A DNA stretch of 20,706 bases, from the NCBI GenBank assembly GCA_910592005.1, contig CAJVPP010001335.1, forward strand, positions 1 to 20,706, in the 5' to 3' direction. A program made the position numbers and the translations under genes. Of this stretch, positions 1-9,254 are shown in pieces; position 1 is the first letter of the stretch, and every line of letters begins with the position of its first letter. The stretch is from Funneliformis mosseae. Taxonomy: Eukaryota; Glomeromycota; Glomeromycetes; Glomerales; Glomeraceae. Under the pieces are notes generated by a model that made no database searches, was not told the origin of the DNA, and saw nothing but the letters and a program-made list of their open reading frames with translations.

Positions 1-220
1 TTATATGATATTGTATTGATTCGCTGTATTGACTTGGAGTCTCTGAAGCGTAATCTCTGAAATATCTTTAAGTTATCCTTGTGTTTATTTTGTATTTATC
101 ATCACATGTTTATTATTGAGAATAATTCTTTGACATTATTGTGAATCCTTACCCATAATTCCTTGAGTAATTGTCTTAGTTTTATTTACCCTTTTGAGAT
201 TTTATTTGAAGTTACAAAAC
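1..220 (+). repeat. Left arm of long terminal inverted repeat
   Basis: Pairs with 5512-5730 on the opposite strand. The blocks ATTGATTCGCTGTATTGACT (16-35) and the stretch 181-215 are essentially identical in both arms. Differences between arms are dominated by C/T and G/A changes, for example CG at 49-50 against TA in the other arm. Similarity fades between about 220 and 260. The arm may begin upstream of the window. Confidence 0.85.
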
Positions 221-601
221 CCAACGTAATAGCGGAAATAAGTAATATCCTTTTTATCACAGACTTTTGAAGTATTTTTATCATCTTTCAGCTTTTTTCT
301 TTCAGGTTTTCCTTCAAGTTATGCAGACAATACATTAATGAGAGTTGCATAGTTTAAGGATAACTGTTCCATTTGTTAGTATGATTATGATAGTATCATT
401 ACTTCTACTTGTTTAAATTGGTAAAGAAGATTATTGTTTATAATATTGATCATTTTTTACTTGTTTAGCAATTTCAATAGCTTTATTTATATTTTTATAC
501 TAGTCGAAATGGTCCAAATTGGCTAAAAATTGAATTGCTAATTTTAGACCAATTTTGATACTATTTATGACTGAATTGCCATGTTTTCTGATTGGCACAA
601 A
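221..601. other. Gene-free A+T-rich spacer
   Basis: No reading frame or known motif is supported here. From about 485 to 600 the sequence contains scattered words such as AAATTGGC and GCTAATTTTAGACC, related to the tandem repeats that follow and, inverted, to 2820-2930. Confidence 0.4.
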
Positions 602-1016
602 CAGATGCTGATCAATGCTAATCGACTCCAATCAGATATGACCATTTAGCATCAATTCAGAACTTAATTTTAACTATAAATCAGCCTAAAATTAGCCTTA
701 ATTTGACAACAGTTCAGATGCTGATAAACGCTAATTGATTCCAATTAGACATAGCCATTTAGAACTTAAATTTAACCATAAATCAGCCTAAAACTAACCT
801 TAATTCAACATCATTTAGCATTAATTCAGAACTTAAATAACCATAAATTAGCTTAAAAAATTAATCTCAATACAGCATCATTTGACATTAATTCAGAACT
901 TAAATAACCATAAATTAGCCTAAAATTGATCTCAATTCAACATCATTCAACATTAATTCAGAATTTAAATAATCATAAATTAGCCTAAAATTGGCCTCAA
1001 TTTGGTATTAATTCAG
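602..1016. repeat. Diverged tandem repeats, ~113 bp then ~66 bp units
   Basis: A unit beginning CAGATGCTGAT starts at 602 and again at 715. It shares ordered blocks (AATCGACTCCAATCAGA-like, CCATTTAG, AATTCAGAACTTAA, ATAAATCAGCCTAAAA). The array then contracts to shorter units keyed by CATCATT at 809, 876 and 941, each followed by AATTCAGAACTTAAATAA and ATAAATTAGCCTAAAA. Short inverted echoes of the same words (GGCTAATTTTT, GGCCAATTTTAAGCC) occur at 2850-2920, on the far side of the 25-bp array. This is a subterminal repeat region rather than coding sequence. Confidence 0.75.
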
Positions 1017-1302
1017 TCAAAAAAGTATATAAAATCAATATATTATATTTATTAAATTTATTAAATATTAAAATTTTATTAATAATAAAAACTTGATATA
1101 ATTTGTAAAAATATAACATAAATATTATCAAAACTTTGATTAATTTTCTATTTAAAAAAATATAAGTAAAAAATGGAAAAACTATGTAAAATAATAAAAA
1201 TATGATTCATTTTTCTCCTAAAATTCCCTTAAATCATCCTAAATATTCATTATAATAATATTGCTATTTTTGAAAAAAAAGAATAAAAAATCAGAAAAAT
1301 TA
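1017..1302. other. Gene-free A+T-rich spacer
   Basis: Low-complexity A/T sequence between two tandem-repeat blocks. I see no open frame or motif in it. Confidence 0.4.
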
Positions 1303-1610
1303 ACTAAAATTCAACTTAAGTTTCATTTAATTTTGATGGTTAGAGGTATATTTCTATTATAAAAAGTAAAAAAAAGACTAAAATTTAACTTAAATTTCAT
1401 TTCAATTTTAATGGTTAGAGGTATATTTCTATTATAAAAAGTAAAAAAAATCTAACTTAAGTTTCATCTGATTTTGATAGTTAGAGGCTAATTTTATTAT
1501 AAAAAAGTAAAAAAATCAGTTTATTTTTGAAAAGTTGACTAAAATACAGCTTTTTCTTCATCTTATTTTGATAATTAAAGGCAAAAATTAACTAAAATTC
1601 AACTTAAAAT
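1303..1610. repeat. ~70-bp tandem repeat, four diverged units
   Basis: Units start near 1303, 1377, 1450 and 1535. Each runs through ACTAAAATTCAACTTAAG, a TTTCATTTAATTTTGATGG-like block, TTAGAGG and ATTATAAAAAGTAAAAAA. The first two units are most alike; the last is strongly degraded. Nothing suggests that the array is coding. Confidence 0.75.
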
Positions 1611-1812
1611 CTTTTTGTTCTTGGAACGAATTTTTTTTCAGGATTTTGGTGAAATGTAAAAAGAGAAAATTTAAAAATGATTGAAATTATTTTTAAAAGT
1701 TAAAAAATTAAGCTTATTTATATAAATATTCCTATATACCAAAAATAAACTCAAATAGTATATTAAATCAATATTATTTTAGCAAATTGGTTTAATCTGA
1801 AAGTTCAGTTTG

Positions 1813-2713
1813 TTGGAATGATAAAATTATCATCTTTAAGAAATGATAATATTATCATTTCTTAGATATGATAAAACTATCGTTCTTTAGATACAATAAT
1901 ACCATCATCCTTAAAAAATGATAAAACAATCATTCTTTAGGTATGATAATACTATTGTTTTTAAGGAATAATAAATGTGTTATTCTTTAGGTATGATAAA
2001 ACTATCATCCCTAAGAAATGATAAAATTATTATCTCTAAGGAATGATAAAATAATCGTCCCTAAGGAATGATAAATGCATCATTCTTTAGGTATGATAAA
2101 ACTATCATTCCTTAGATATGATAATACCATTATCTCTAAAGAATGATAAAATCATTTTACCTAAGAAACAATAAATGCATCATTTCTTAGGAATGATAAA
2201 ACTATTATTCCTTAGGTACGATAAATTAATCATCCTTAAGGAATGATAAAATCATCATACTTAAAATATAATAATACCATCATTTCTTAGGTATAATAAA
2301 ACTATCATACCTAAAAAATGATAATACTATCATTTCTTAGGTACAATAAAATAATCATTTCTTAGAAATGATAAAACTATTATTCCTTAGGTATAATAAT
2401 ACCATCATCTCTAAGAAATGATAAAATAATTATTATTAAGAAACGATAAAACAATCATCCTTAAGAAATAATAAAACAATTATTCCTAAGAAATGATAAA
2501 ACAATTTTTCCTAAGAAACAATAAAACAATTATTTCTAAAGAACGATAAATGTATTATTCTTTAGGTATGATAAAACTATCTTACCTAAGGAATAATAAT
2601 ATCATCATTTTTTAAGAATGATAAAATTGTCATACCTAAAGTACGATAAATACATCATTTCTTAGATACAATAATATCATTATTCTTAAGGAATGATAAT
2701 ACCTATTATACCT
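1813..2713. repeat. 25-bp satellite, 36 units, each unit a dyad
   Basis: Thirty-five consecutive units of exactly 25 bp start at 1813, 1838, 1863 and so on. A 36th starts at 2688 with one inserted base. The register was checked at 2013, 2038, 2163, 2413, 2513, 2638 and 2688. The approximate consensus is WAGGWATGATAAAACWATCATTCCT. Within a unit, position i pairs with 27-i (GGWATGAT against ATCATTCC). Because of the same symmetry the CCTWAGG at each junction is also a dyad, so every half-unit can pair with its left or right neighbour. Units differ by substitutions, not indels. A further degenerate unit may follow at 2714. Confidence 0.93.
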
Positions 2714-3006
2714 AAGTAATAATACAATTATTTCAATCAATTATAAATAAAATAGGTCAAATTTTGATATATATCAATTAGCTATAAGTATACTAATTGA
2801 CTATAAATAAGATAGGTTAAATTTTGGTTGATTTTTAGCCAATTTCTGATGTATGCTAATCGGTTAGGCTAATTTTTGATAATTTGCTAAATTTAGGCCA
2901 ATTTTAAGCCGATTGTAGGCTGATTTTTGCATGTCTGATTTTTTTTGATTTTGATCAGTATTAGGTTAAGATAATGCAACTAGAGAGATGGTATTTTTTT
3001 TTAATC
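2714..3006. other. Gene-free spacer with inverted echoes of the left subterminal repeats
   Basis: Words such as TAGGCTAATTTTTGAT and GGCCAATTTTAAGCCGATT near 2850-2920 resemble, in inverted orientation, repeats at 485-1016. No coding frame is seen before the Gag remnant begins. Confidence 0.4.
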
Positions 3007-3405
3007 TATTAAAAAAAAAGTTTCACAGTATATTTGTCAGGTAAAACACTAGCAGAGTTAACCTTCTTTAATAATTTTCTAAATTTTCCTGTATAAAAGT
3101 CTACTTTTTAATAAGGTCCTTATTAAAATGGTGCTATAGATTTTGCTTTTCTTCAGTAGAGAATTTTTTAAGAATAATAGTATAAAACTTGAAGCAGCAT
3201 TATCATCTGCATTTCATCAAATAATTTTATTAATATTTTTTTCAAACCAATATGCAGCTAGCCTATATAAATATCCTAATATAATTTTTATTTATACGAT
3301 TTCTAGACCAATTATTTGCTTCAGCAGCAATTTCAAAATTTTCTAATCCAATCATTAGGGTTATCATTATCATTTCTATAGAAAGATTTTACTGAAATAA
3401 TATTA
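3007..3405 (-). pseudogene. Ty3-type retrotransposon Gag remnant
   Basis: Read on the minus strand in shifting frames, this segment gives a run typical of the retrotransposon Gag (capsid-like) domain. First comes SFYRNDNDNPNDWIRKF near 3385-3335, then AAYWFEKNINKII and WNADDNAASSF near 3255-3180. KKFSTEEKQNL follows near 3160, and finally LLKKVNSASVLPDKYTVKLF near 3075-3015. In the family this domain builds the particle core and precedes protease and reverse transcriptase. Here only about 130 residues' worth survives, with several stops and at least three frame changes; no zinc knuckle, protease or RT is visible downstream. It sits inside the long-TIR element, so it is probably a captured or inserted fragment. 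Family recognition is by motif pattern and is fairly confident; clade is not. Confidence 0.65.
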
Positions 3406-3519
3406 CTTTCTTTTAGTGTAGGAATGCAAATAAATTATTAGTTAAAGGATTAATTATATACTAAAGCAAAAATAAATTACTTATTAAAAAAAGAATAAAT
3501 TATCTGTTAAAAATATATA

Positions 3520-3619
3520 TAATCAGACCTCTCTAAATGCACCCCTTCGGGATCGAGTAAAAGAGTGCATTTAGAGAGGGTGTGCATTTATAGAGGATGC
3601 ATTTAGAGAGGTCTGACTG
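3520..3619. mobile_element. 100-bp MITE, TA target site, Tc1/mariner or pogo type
   Basis: Flanked by TA at 3518-3519 and 3620-3621. The left end (TAATCAGACCTCTCTAAATG) and the inverted right end (CAGTCAGACCTCTCTAAATG) match except for two transitions at the outermost four bases. The inner part carries two more copies of the arm word TGCATTTAGAGAGG-like sequence (3566-3579 and 3583-3596), so the right half is a short tandem array of the terminal repeat. TA duplications and CAGT-type ends point to the Tc1/mariner superfamily. It encodes nothing and would be mobilised only by a transposase supplied elsewhere. Confidence 0.85.
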
Positions 3620-3645
3620 TAAATAAAGAAAGATAAATTATTATA

Positions 3646-4241
3646 TAGAAGGTAAACAAAAGTTTTCAGACACCTTTATAAATGTGATTTAACAAATTTT
3701 CATCATATAATTATGATACTATACTGTAGTTATATGACTGTCTATTATTTATTTACATAATCAAAATAAAAAAATTTGTGTTGTTTTTGTTGTTTTGACT
3801 TAATTCACTTAATTTCTACCAAATCAAAAAATAATAGGACAAAATAAAGAATTAACCAAAGAACAATACAAAGTCATATTTTATTTGACTAGCCTAATAT
3901 CCTGATCTTAATCCAATTGAAAATTTATGAGCTGATATTAAAAAAACATTCGTGCATATAAAAAACTACCATTGAATCTTACTGATCTCAACTGTTATAT
4001 TAAAAAGGTATTGTGAGAAATTTCAATGCATACTATTGAAAATTTAGTCAATAGTATATCATAACAAATTCAAGCTGTGATTGCGGTAAAGGAAGGTCTA
4101 ACTAAGTACTAAAGTTTAATATAAAATGTATGCCTTAACCAGCTCTAATAAAATAATATTAGAATTTTTACTATTAATGCTAAAGAATTATAAGTTTTTT
4201 ATTTGGTGAAAAAGTATCTAAAAACTTTTATCCACCCTCTG
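3646..4241 (+). mobile_element. Internally deleted Tc1-like element
   Basis: The left end at 3646 (TAGAAGGTAAACAAAAGTTT) and the inverted right end (CAGAGGGTGGATAAAAGTTT) align over about 35 bp, and both ends are flanked by TA (3644-3645, 4242-4243). At 596 bp it is far shorter than the 1.2-1.7 kb usual for the family. The coding remnant shows why: the start of the transposase is followed almost at once by its C-terminal catalytic end. The element lies within the long-TIR composite, only 24 bp after the 100-bp MITE. Confidence 0.85.
3837..4112 (+). pseudogene. Tc1-like transposase remnant with central deletion
   Basis: The family cuts and pastes DNA with a DDE/D catalytic core behind a paired helix-turn-helix. 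Codons 3837-3890 read GQNKELTKEQYKVIFYLT, which resembles the start of the N-terminal helix-turn-helix. Within a few codons the sequence jumps, in another frame, to PDLNPIENL (3901-3927), the third catalytic block, with its Glu intact at 3919-3921. The Trp that normally follows is TGA at 3928-3930. After one more frame change it reads LPLNLTDLNCYIKKV, then MHTIENLVNSI, then IQAVIAVKEGLTKY, ending at TAA 4110-4112 close to the normal C-terminus. The first two catalytic acids and everything between are gone. This is a non-functional relic; family assignment is firm. Confidence 0.85.
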
Positions 4242-4243
4242 TA

Positions 4244-5511
4244 TAATAAATAATTATCAAATAGAAAAACTAAGGTTGCTTATTTAAATTAATTTTAGAT
4301 TTTTCAAAATATCTAAACTATAATATTGCTAATTTTTTGATATGTTTCACATTTTATAAAGCTTTGATATAGTTTTACCTTTTTCAAAATTTTGCAGATT
4401 TTTTATAAGATTTTAATATAATTTGTTAAAATTTACCTTTTTTCATTTAGACAACTTGTAAAATTTTTATGTTTTATTTGGTAATCTTAAGAATAACAAA
4501 AAATTTTTTAAAATTATTTTATAATATAAAAAAATATAAAATAAAAAATATTATATTATAAAAGCTAATAAAATACAAAAAATTTAGAGAGAAAATATTG
4601 AAAATAATAAAAAATAACAGAATCTTAGAATAAAAATTATAGAAATTATTCATTGTAATAATGAAAATAATAGAATATTTAGAATAAAATAACAGAATTA
4701 TATTAAAAATTATAGAAATTTTAGAAAGAATTATTAGAAATGACAGAAATAAATAATAGAAAATACAGAAAAAAAATATTAAAATTATAGAAAACTTAAA
4801 AAAGTTATAATGAAAAATATAGAATTAAAATTTTGAAAAAATAGAATTATAGAAATAAAAATTAGAAATTACAGAAATAATTTATATTAATTTTATATAA
4901 ATAGGAATATATTTCTTTTTAAATCATTAAATATTTTATTTAGTGTTTTAAGTTTAACCTAATATTTAAGTATTTAAACTAATTTGATCTAAAAAGTCAA
5001 GATTAATAATTTATTAAGTCACTTAATTTAAATAATTTTTAATTTAATCTAATTAATCTAATAAAATATAAATGATTAAAAAAATTTTTATTTATTCTAA
5101 AATATACAGTGTAAAAAATATTTATCTTTCATTAATTTACAAGTAAATCATTACTAAAATAGCTTATTCTGGTCATTAAAATTTTTTTAAAAAAATATTT
5201 TTTTTCTTAATATAAAAATATTTAAAATTAAATAAAATAAATAAAGGAGAAAGAATAAATAAAATAGAAATAAATAATAATAAAAGAGCAAAAGAATAAA
5301 TAAAAGAGGAAAAAAAAGAAAGGAGAAATATGGAATAATTAAATAAAATCTATTAAAAAGTTATAAAAATAAATAATAAATATAGTGGTTTCTAAATATT
5401 ATGCATCATTTTGAAAAAAAATTAAAAAAGTGATATTAAATCATATGATATAGTGGTATAAATTTTTTTTTAAGTATTTGAAGATTATATTTATTATATG
5501 TTATTATGATA
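4244..5511. other. Low-complexity A-rich region without genes
   Basis: Mostly A/T homopolymeric and short-period sequence. From about 4560 to 4890 an irregular motif built on TTATAGAAATT and AACAGAAT recurs many times. From 5220 to 5310 it is AAATAAAAGAGAAA-like and purine-rich on the plus strand. No reading frame, RNA gene or transposon protein was recognised. Confidence 0.5.
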
Positions 5512-5730
5512 GTTTTATAACTTCAAATAAAATCTCAAAAGGGTAAATAAAACTAAGATAATTACTCAAGGAATCATAGATAAGGATTTTTAATAACATC
5601 GAAGAATTATTCTCAATATAAAACATATGAGATAAACACAAAATAAATACAAAGATAACTCAAAAATATTTTAAAGATTATACTTCAGAGACTCCAAGTC
5701 AATACAGCGAATCAATACATTATATAATAA
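5512..5730 (-). repeat. Right arm of long terminal inverted repeat
   Basis: Reverse complement of 1-220, ending in a segment (5683-5716) that matches 15-48 without a mismatch. Outside it the sequence changes at 5731, but because the left arm is cut by the window edge the outer boundary of the repeat cannot be fixed. Confidence 0.85.
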
Positions 5731-6284
5731 GTTCACTAATAAAAGGGATTGCACGAATGCAAAGGGTTACAAATAATTTATAACAGTTTCAAAGGGTTTG
5801 TAAAGAATAAGTTTTATACTTGGTTAATTATACTTCTTTATTAATATAATATATAAGTTTAGTACCTAAAAGATTAACATTTCGTCAGTATTGAGACTTA
5901 AAGAAATACAGAGATATTTATATATGTTGAATAAATAATATAATAAAATAAACTAAACTAAATATATTGAAGGAAATAAAATTACCATTTTGCTAGGCAA
6001 TAAAGTTGCTGTGTCAATAAAATTGACATTTAAGGATTTGCATAATTGATCGATAATAATAAAATAGACAAATTGTTCTTCATAAAAAATCTACATAGCA
6101 ATAAAATTGACTTCATATTTTACCAATTAAATCTATCTAAAATTTTACCTGTCACATTATATTATTTTGATTATGTATTAATTATTATATAAATAAGATT
6201 TTTTATTCATCTTTTCTAAAATAGTAATATGTTATTTTTGACTATTTGCTTATATATTAATTACTATATATAGAAATTGATAAA
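5731..6284. other. Unassigned A+T-rich sequence
   Basis: No supported gene. Two short words recur: GCAAAGGGTT near 5759 and CAAAGGGTTT near 5790, and GTCAATAAAATTGAC-like sequence near 6013 and 6100. They could be the end of another dispersed repeat, but no partner copy is present in the window. Confidence 0.35.
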
Positions 6285-7410
6285 CTATAAACAAACTAGC
6301 AAAAAAATTTTTAAACTGCTTTTTTAGCTCCCTTTTTTATTTATTTTATTTAAATTTTCAAAAAAAAATATGACATTTATCTATTGGAAAAAGAAATAAA
6401 ATATATTTACTTATTTAATAAGGATTTTTGTCTTATTTATTATTTTTTGTGAGAAGGTTGCTTAATCTATTATTATTAGAATAAAGTAGAAGATAGAGAT
6501 TACAGGTTCTATAAAGGATCTATTAAAATCAAATTGTCTAAGATTCTTAATAGAGAAAAATAAGTGTAATATTATAAGAATATTTTAATTTGAAAAGTAT
6601 TATACTGCTGTGAATATTCAAAAAATCTAAAAAGTAATAATAAAATTGCTGTAAGTAAAATATTATAAAGCGTGTATTATATAGAAATGGTTTTTTTTTA
6701 AGAATTAAGAGAAAAAAGCTATATTTAAAGAAAAAATATCATTAATTATACTTAAATTCACTAAAAGATACAAAGATTAAGGAATAAAATAATTTGATCT
6801 GATGAGTTCAAATTTATGATAATTGTTTCTGACAGATGTAAATATTGTTGAAAAAACCTGATGAATTCCTTATTGATAAACATATATTTTCTACAGTAAA
6901 ATTTGGTAAAGGATGTATTATACTATAGGGATACTTTTCTTCTTTTGAGATTGATAACATTGTAAGAATTTATAAGAATATAAATGGTAAATTATATCAA
7001 AATATTAAAGAATAGCCTTTTGGAAATAATCGAATAGCATAAGATTGATAAAACTGATATTATATTCTAGCAGAATAATGATTTTAAACATATTGCAAAT
7101 TTAGTATAACAGTGATTTGAAGATAATAACATTGATATACTTGAGTGATTACTACAATCACTGGATTTAAATCTGATAAAATATTTATAAAATAAAATTA
7201 ATAGGCATATATGATGATCTTTTATAAGAATTCATCTACAAGATCAACTTTAGAATATAATACAGAAAGTCTAGATTGAAATGGATATAAAATTTCTTAA
7301 AAATTAAATGAAAGTATGTTAGTATTTTAATAATATAATATATTATATGTAAAAGGTAATTATACTAGATGGTAAACTTCAAATTAAAAAAATTTGCTAG
7401 TTTAGATTAG
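6285..7410 (+). mobile_element. Second Tc1-like element, near full length, decayed
   Basis: Ends inferred from a short inverted repeat (AAACTAGC at 6293-6300 against GCTAGTTT at 7396-7403, with weaker pairing to each side). The ends enclose a transposase remnant that covers the whole protein. About 1.1 kb is a reasonable size for a compact Tc1-like element. Exact ends and the TA duplication are not certain because the termini are themselves mutated. Confidence 0.65.
6500..7340 (+). pseudogene. Tc1-like transposase, full-length but inactivated
   Basis: Traces run in the expected order. The N-terminal part includes IEKNKCNIIRIF (near 6550) and YRNGFF-like sequence (near 6680). FTKRYKD precedes the first catalytic block, read as TGA-SDEFKF with Asp at 6801-6803. 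Then come KKPDEFLIDKH, VKFGKGCI and GYFSSF (6845-6945), the second block QNNDFKHIA (7071-7097), and ILE-TGA-LLQSLDLNLIKYL (7138-7187). The second catalytic Asp is AAT at 7074-7076. The third acidic position is AAA (Lys) at 7179-7181. The Trp positions at 6795-6797, in the GYFSS block, after ILE and after KYL are all stops. Each change is explained by G to A. It is a dead copy, distinct in sequence from the Tc1 relic at 3646-4241. Confidence 0.8.
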
Positions 7411-7672
7411 ATATTTTTGTTTAATTATTTATTTAAGATCAGATGTTAGAAATAATCAAAAGTAATACATCAAGATAATTTGATTAAATTTTTATTTATT
7501 TAATTTTTTATATTAATAAATTAAAATAAAAATTTATCTTTTACATTTTTATAATATAATAAATTAAATAAATTTTAAATTTTATCTTTTATCATATATA
7601 TATAAAATAGTTAAATTTTAAAATTTACCAATTGGGATAATATATAATATTTAAGAGTCACTATAATGAGGA
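7411..7672. other. A+T-rich spacer
   Basis: Low-complexity A/T sequence with TTTATC(T)TTT repeats; nothing coding was recognised. Confidence 0.4.
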
Positions 7673-7740
7673 TTCGAATCAGATTCTAATTTATTACATA
7701 GATGTTTACTTACTTTAAAATCAGATCATTCAAGTTAAAT
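7673..7740 (+). repeat. Inverted repeat arm left of the first hAT gene
   Basis: Shares ordered blocks with the reverse complement of 11281-11378: GATTCT, ATTTATT, ATGTTTAC, then GATCATTCAAGTTA against GATCATTCAGGTTA, then TTTAGATTAA against AATTAGATTAA. The pair encloses the first hAT pseudogene and the 447-bp insertion. It could mark that element's subterminal regions or be two MITE fragments in opposite orientation. Confidence 0.5.
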
Positions 7741-7828
7741 TTAGATTAAAATTTTTTAAAATATTATTTAATTTTATCATAAAATGATATGATAAAAAAA
7801 TTTAAAGATTTATATATTAATAAATGTA

Positions 7829-8275
7829 GAGTTTAGACTTGAGTCAGAAAAGTTAACTCAAGTCAAAGTTAAATCAAAGTTGAATCAAGAAATTTTTGAC
7901 TCAAAGAGTACTTGAGTTAGAAATTTGAGTTAGAAATTTAAGTCAGAAACTCAAGTCAAACTTGAGTTAAAATTATAATGGAAGCCAAAAAAATACAATG
8001 CAAGCCAAACTTTTGTGATATTTTTAGGGTTGAACTAAAGAAAATTTTTTTAAAAAATTTTTATTCAAATAATAAATGTTAATTATATTATGCTAATAAC
8101 TGCAGTTTAAGAAAAGAATTATATGCTATTTATAAAATATAGCATAAATTTGGAATTGACTTGAGTAGTTTTAATTTGAGTCAACTCAAATTCTGAATAA
8201 ATTAAGAAAATCTTGACTCAAATCAGAATTTAATTTGAGCTGACTCAAGTTAAATGAATACGAGTCCAATCTTTA
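7829..8275. mobile_element. 447-bp non-autonomous TIR element with 10-bp target duplication
   Basis: AATAAATGTA stands immediately on both sides (7819-7828 and 8276-8285). The ends are inverted relatives: the left begins GAGTTTAGACTTGAGTCAG, and the inverted right end carries GATTGGACTCGTATTC and then AACTTGAGTCAGCTCAA. Both arms are rich in ACTTGAGTC/GACTCAAGT words, which recur more than ten times, many as near-palindromes. A 9-10 bp duplication fits MULE-type transposition and an 8-bp reading would fit hAT, so the superfamily is open. No coding capacity is seen. Confidence 0.8.
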
Positions 8276-9058
8276 AATAAATGTATCATTTATATATGTT
8301 TAATTTTATCTAATTTATTTATTTTTAATAAACTAATTAAATATCAATAATAATACTATTAATTTTAGAGTAAAAAAATTTATTAAAAAAACAAAATTTA
8401 AAATTATAATAAATTGCAAATTATTTTTATTTTAAATTCTATTAAAACATATTTAATAATAACTTAAATTATGTGAATTGTATTCAAATTTTTTTTAATA
8501 AATATCATTTTTTCTGTTAATTTAGATTTAAATGCATTTATTTAGCAGTAATTTGATTACTAACATTAAAAAATAATCTTTTGCTAAATACTTAAAAAGC
8601 AGAAATAGATAAATATTTCTTAGTTAATTTAGCTACATTAGGAAATTGTGTTTTCTGAATGATCTACTACTCAAAAGATTTACATTATCTATAGCATTTG
8701 GAGTATAAATAGAATCTAAATAATAATCTAATTCAGAAAAAGGATTTGAAGCTATCACTATACTAAAAATAGAAGAATATAATCGATTATAATGATGTAA
8801 AATAGAATTTATTAAATTAAATTATCAGTAAGAGATGATAATTATATTAAATTTAATTTAATTAATTCTTTAAATTGATGTTTTAGTTCTGTTTTAGCAT
8901 TATTTTGTAAATTTACATCTCAATAAAAAGTGATTTTAACTATAAATCTAAAAGAGATGCTAAAAAACTGATTATATAGGTTAATTCCAATAAATAAATA
9001 GAGAATTATAAATAGTTTATCTTATTATTTAAAGAGTTTCAATTGTAGTATAAGTAGT

Positions 9059-9083
9059 ATTTATTATTATTATTATTATAATA
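9059..9083. repeat. ATT microsatellite
   Basis: About seven consecutive ATT/TTA triplets inside the decayed hAT coding region, probably a post-inactivation expansion. Confidence 0.7.
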
Positions 9084-9204
9084 AATCAGGTTTTATGATG
9101 AATTTATATTGATAATTCTTAAATATTAAGTTCTGACTTATCTTTACTACTATCACTATCATAAACTTTATCTGAAGATTTTTCATGTTAAAAATTAAAA
9201 ATAT

Positions 9205-9254
9205 CTATAAAATAATTATAAATTAGCCAATAGGTAATAATAAAAAATAATTAC
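9205..9254 (-). other. Candidate 50-bp spliceosomal intron in the first hAT gene
   Basis: On the minus strand it runs from GTAATTATTTTTTATT to TAATTATTTTATAG. It joins SDKQ-type coding (upstream) to DIFNF (downstream) within the acidic linker of the transposase. Confidence 0.6.

Larger units (their letters stand above)
1..5730. mobile_element. Putative 5.7-kb composite element bounded by long terminal inverted repeats
   Basis: The first ~220 bases are the reverse complement of 5512-5730, with only one net indel and mostly transition differences, so the two arms face each other across ~5.3 kb. The interior is not a transposase gene. It holds three kinds of tandem repeat near the left arm and later insertions (a Gag remnant, a MITE, a Tc1 relic). 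Long arms plus subterminal tandem repeats are the layout of many non-autonomous MULE- or hAT-type elements, but no transposase or terminal motif fixes the superfamily. The left arm reaches base 1, so the true end and any target duplication may lie outside the window. Two separate repeat copies inserted in opposite orientation would look the same. Confidence 0.55.

Noticed and set aside
1813..2713. CRISPR-like array
   Set aside because: Units are contiguous with no unique spacers and each is self-complementary. The surrounding sequence is eukaryotic transposon DNA without cas genes.
3143..3346. Plus-strand open frame of 67 codons
   Set aside because: Antisense to the minus-strand Gag remnant, which gives recognisable motifs in the opposite direction.
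3837..7340. Alternative genetic code with TGA as Trp
   Set aside because: Trp positions are also TAG and TAA, Gln codons have become stops, and catalytic residues and frames are broken too, so these are inactivating mutations.
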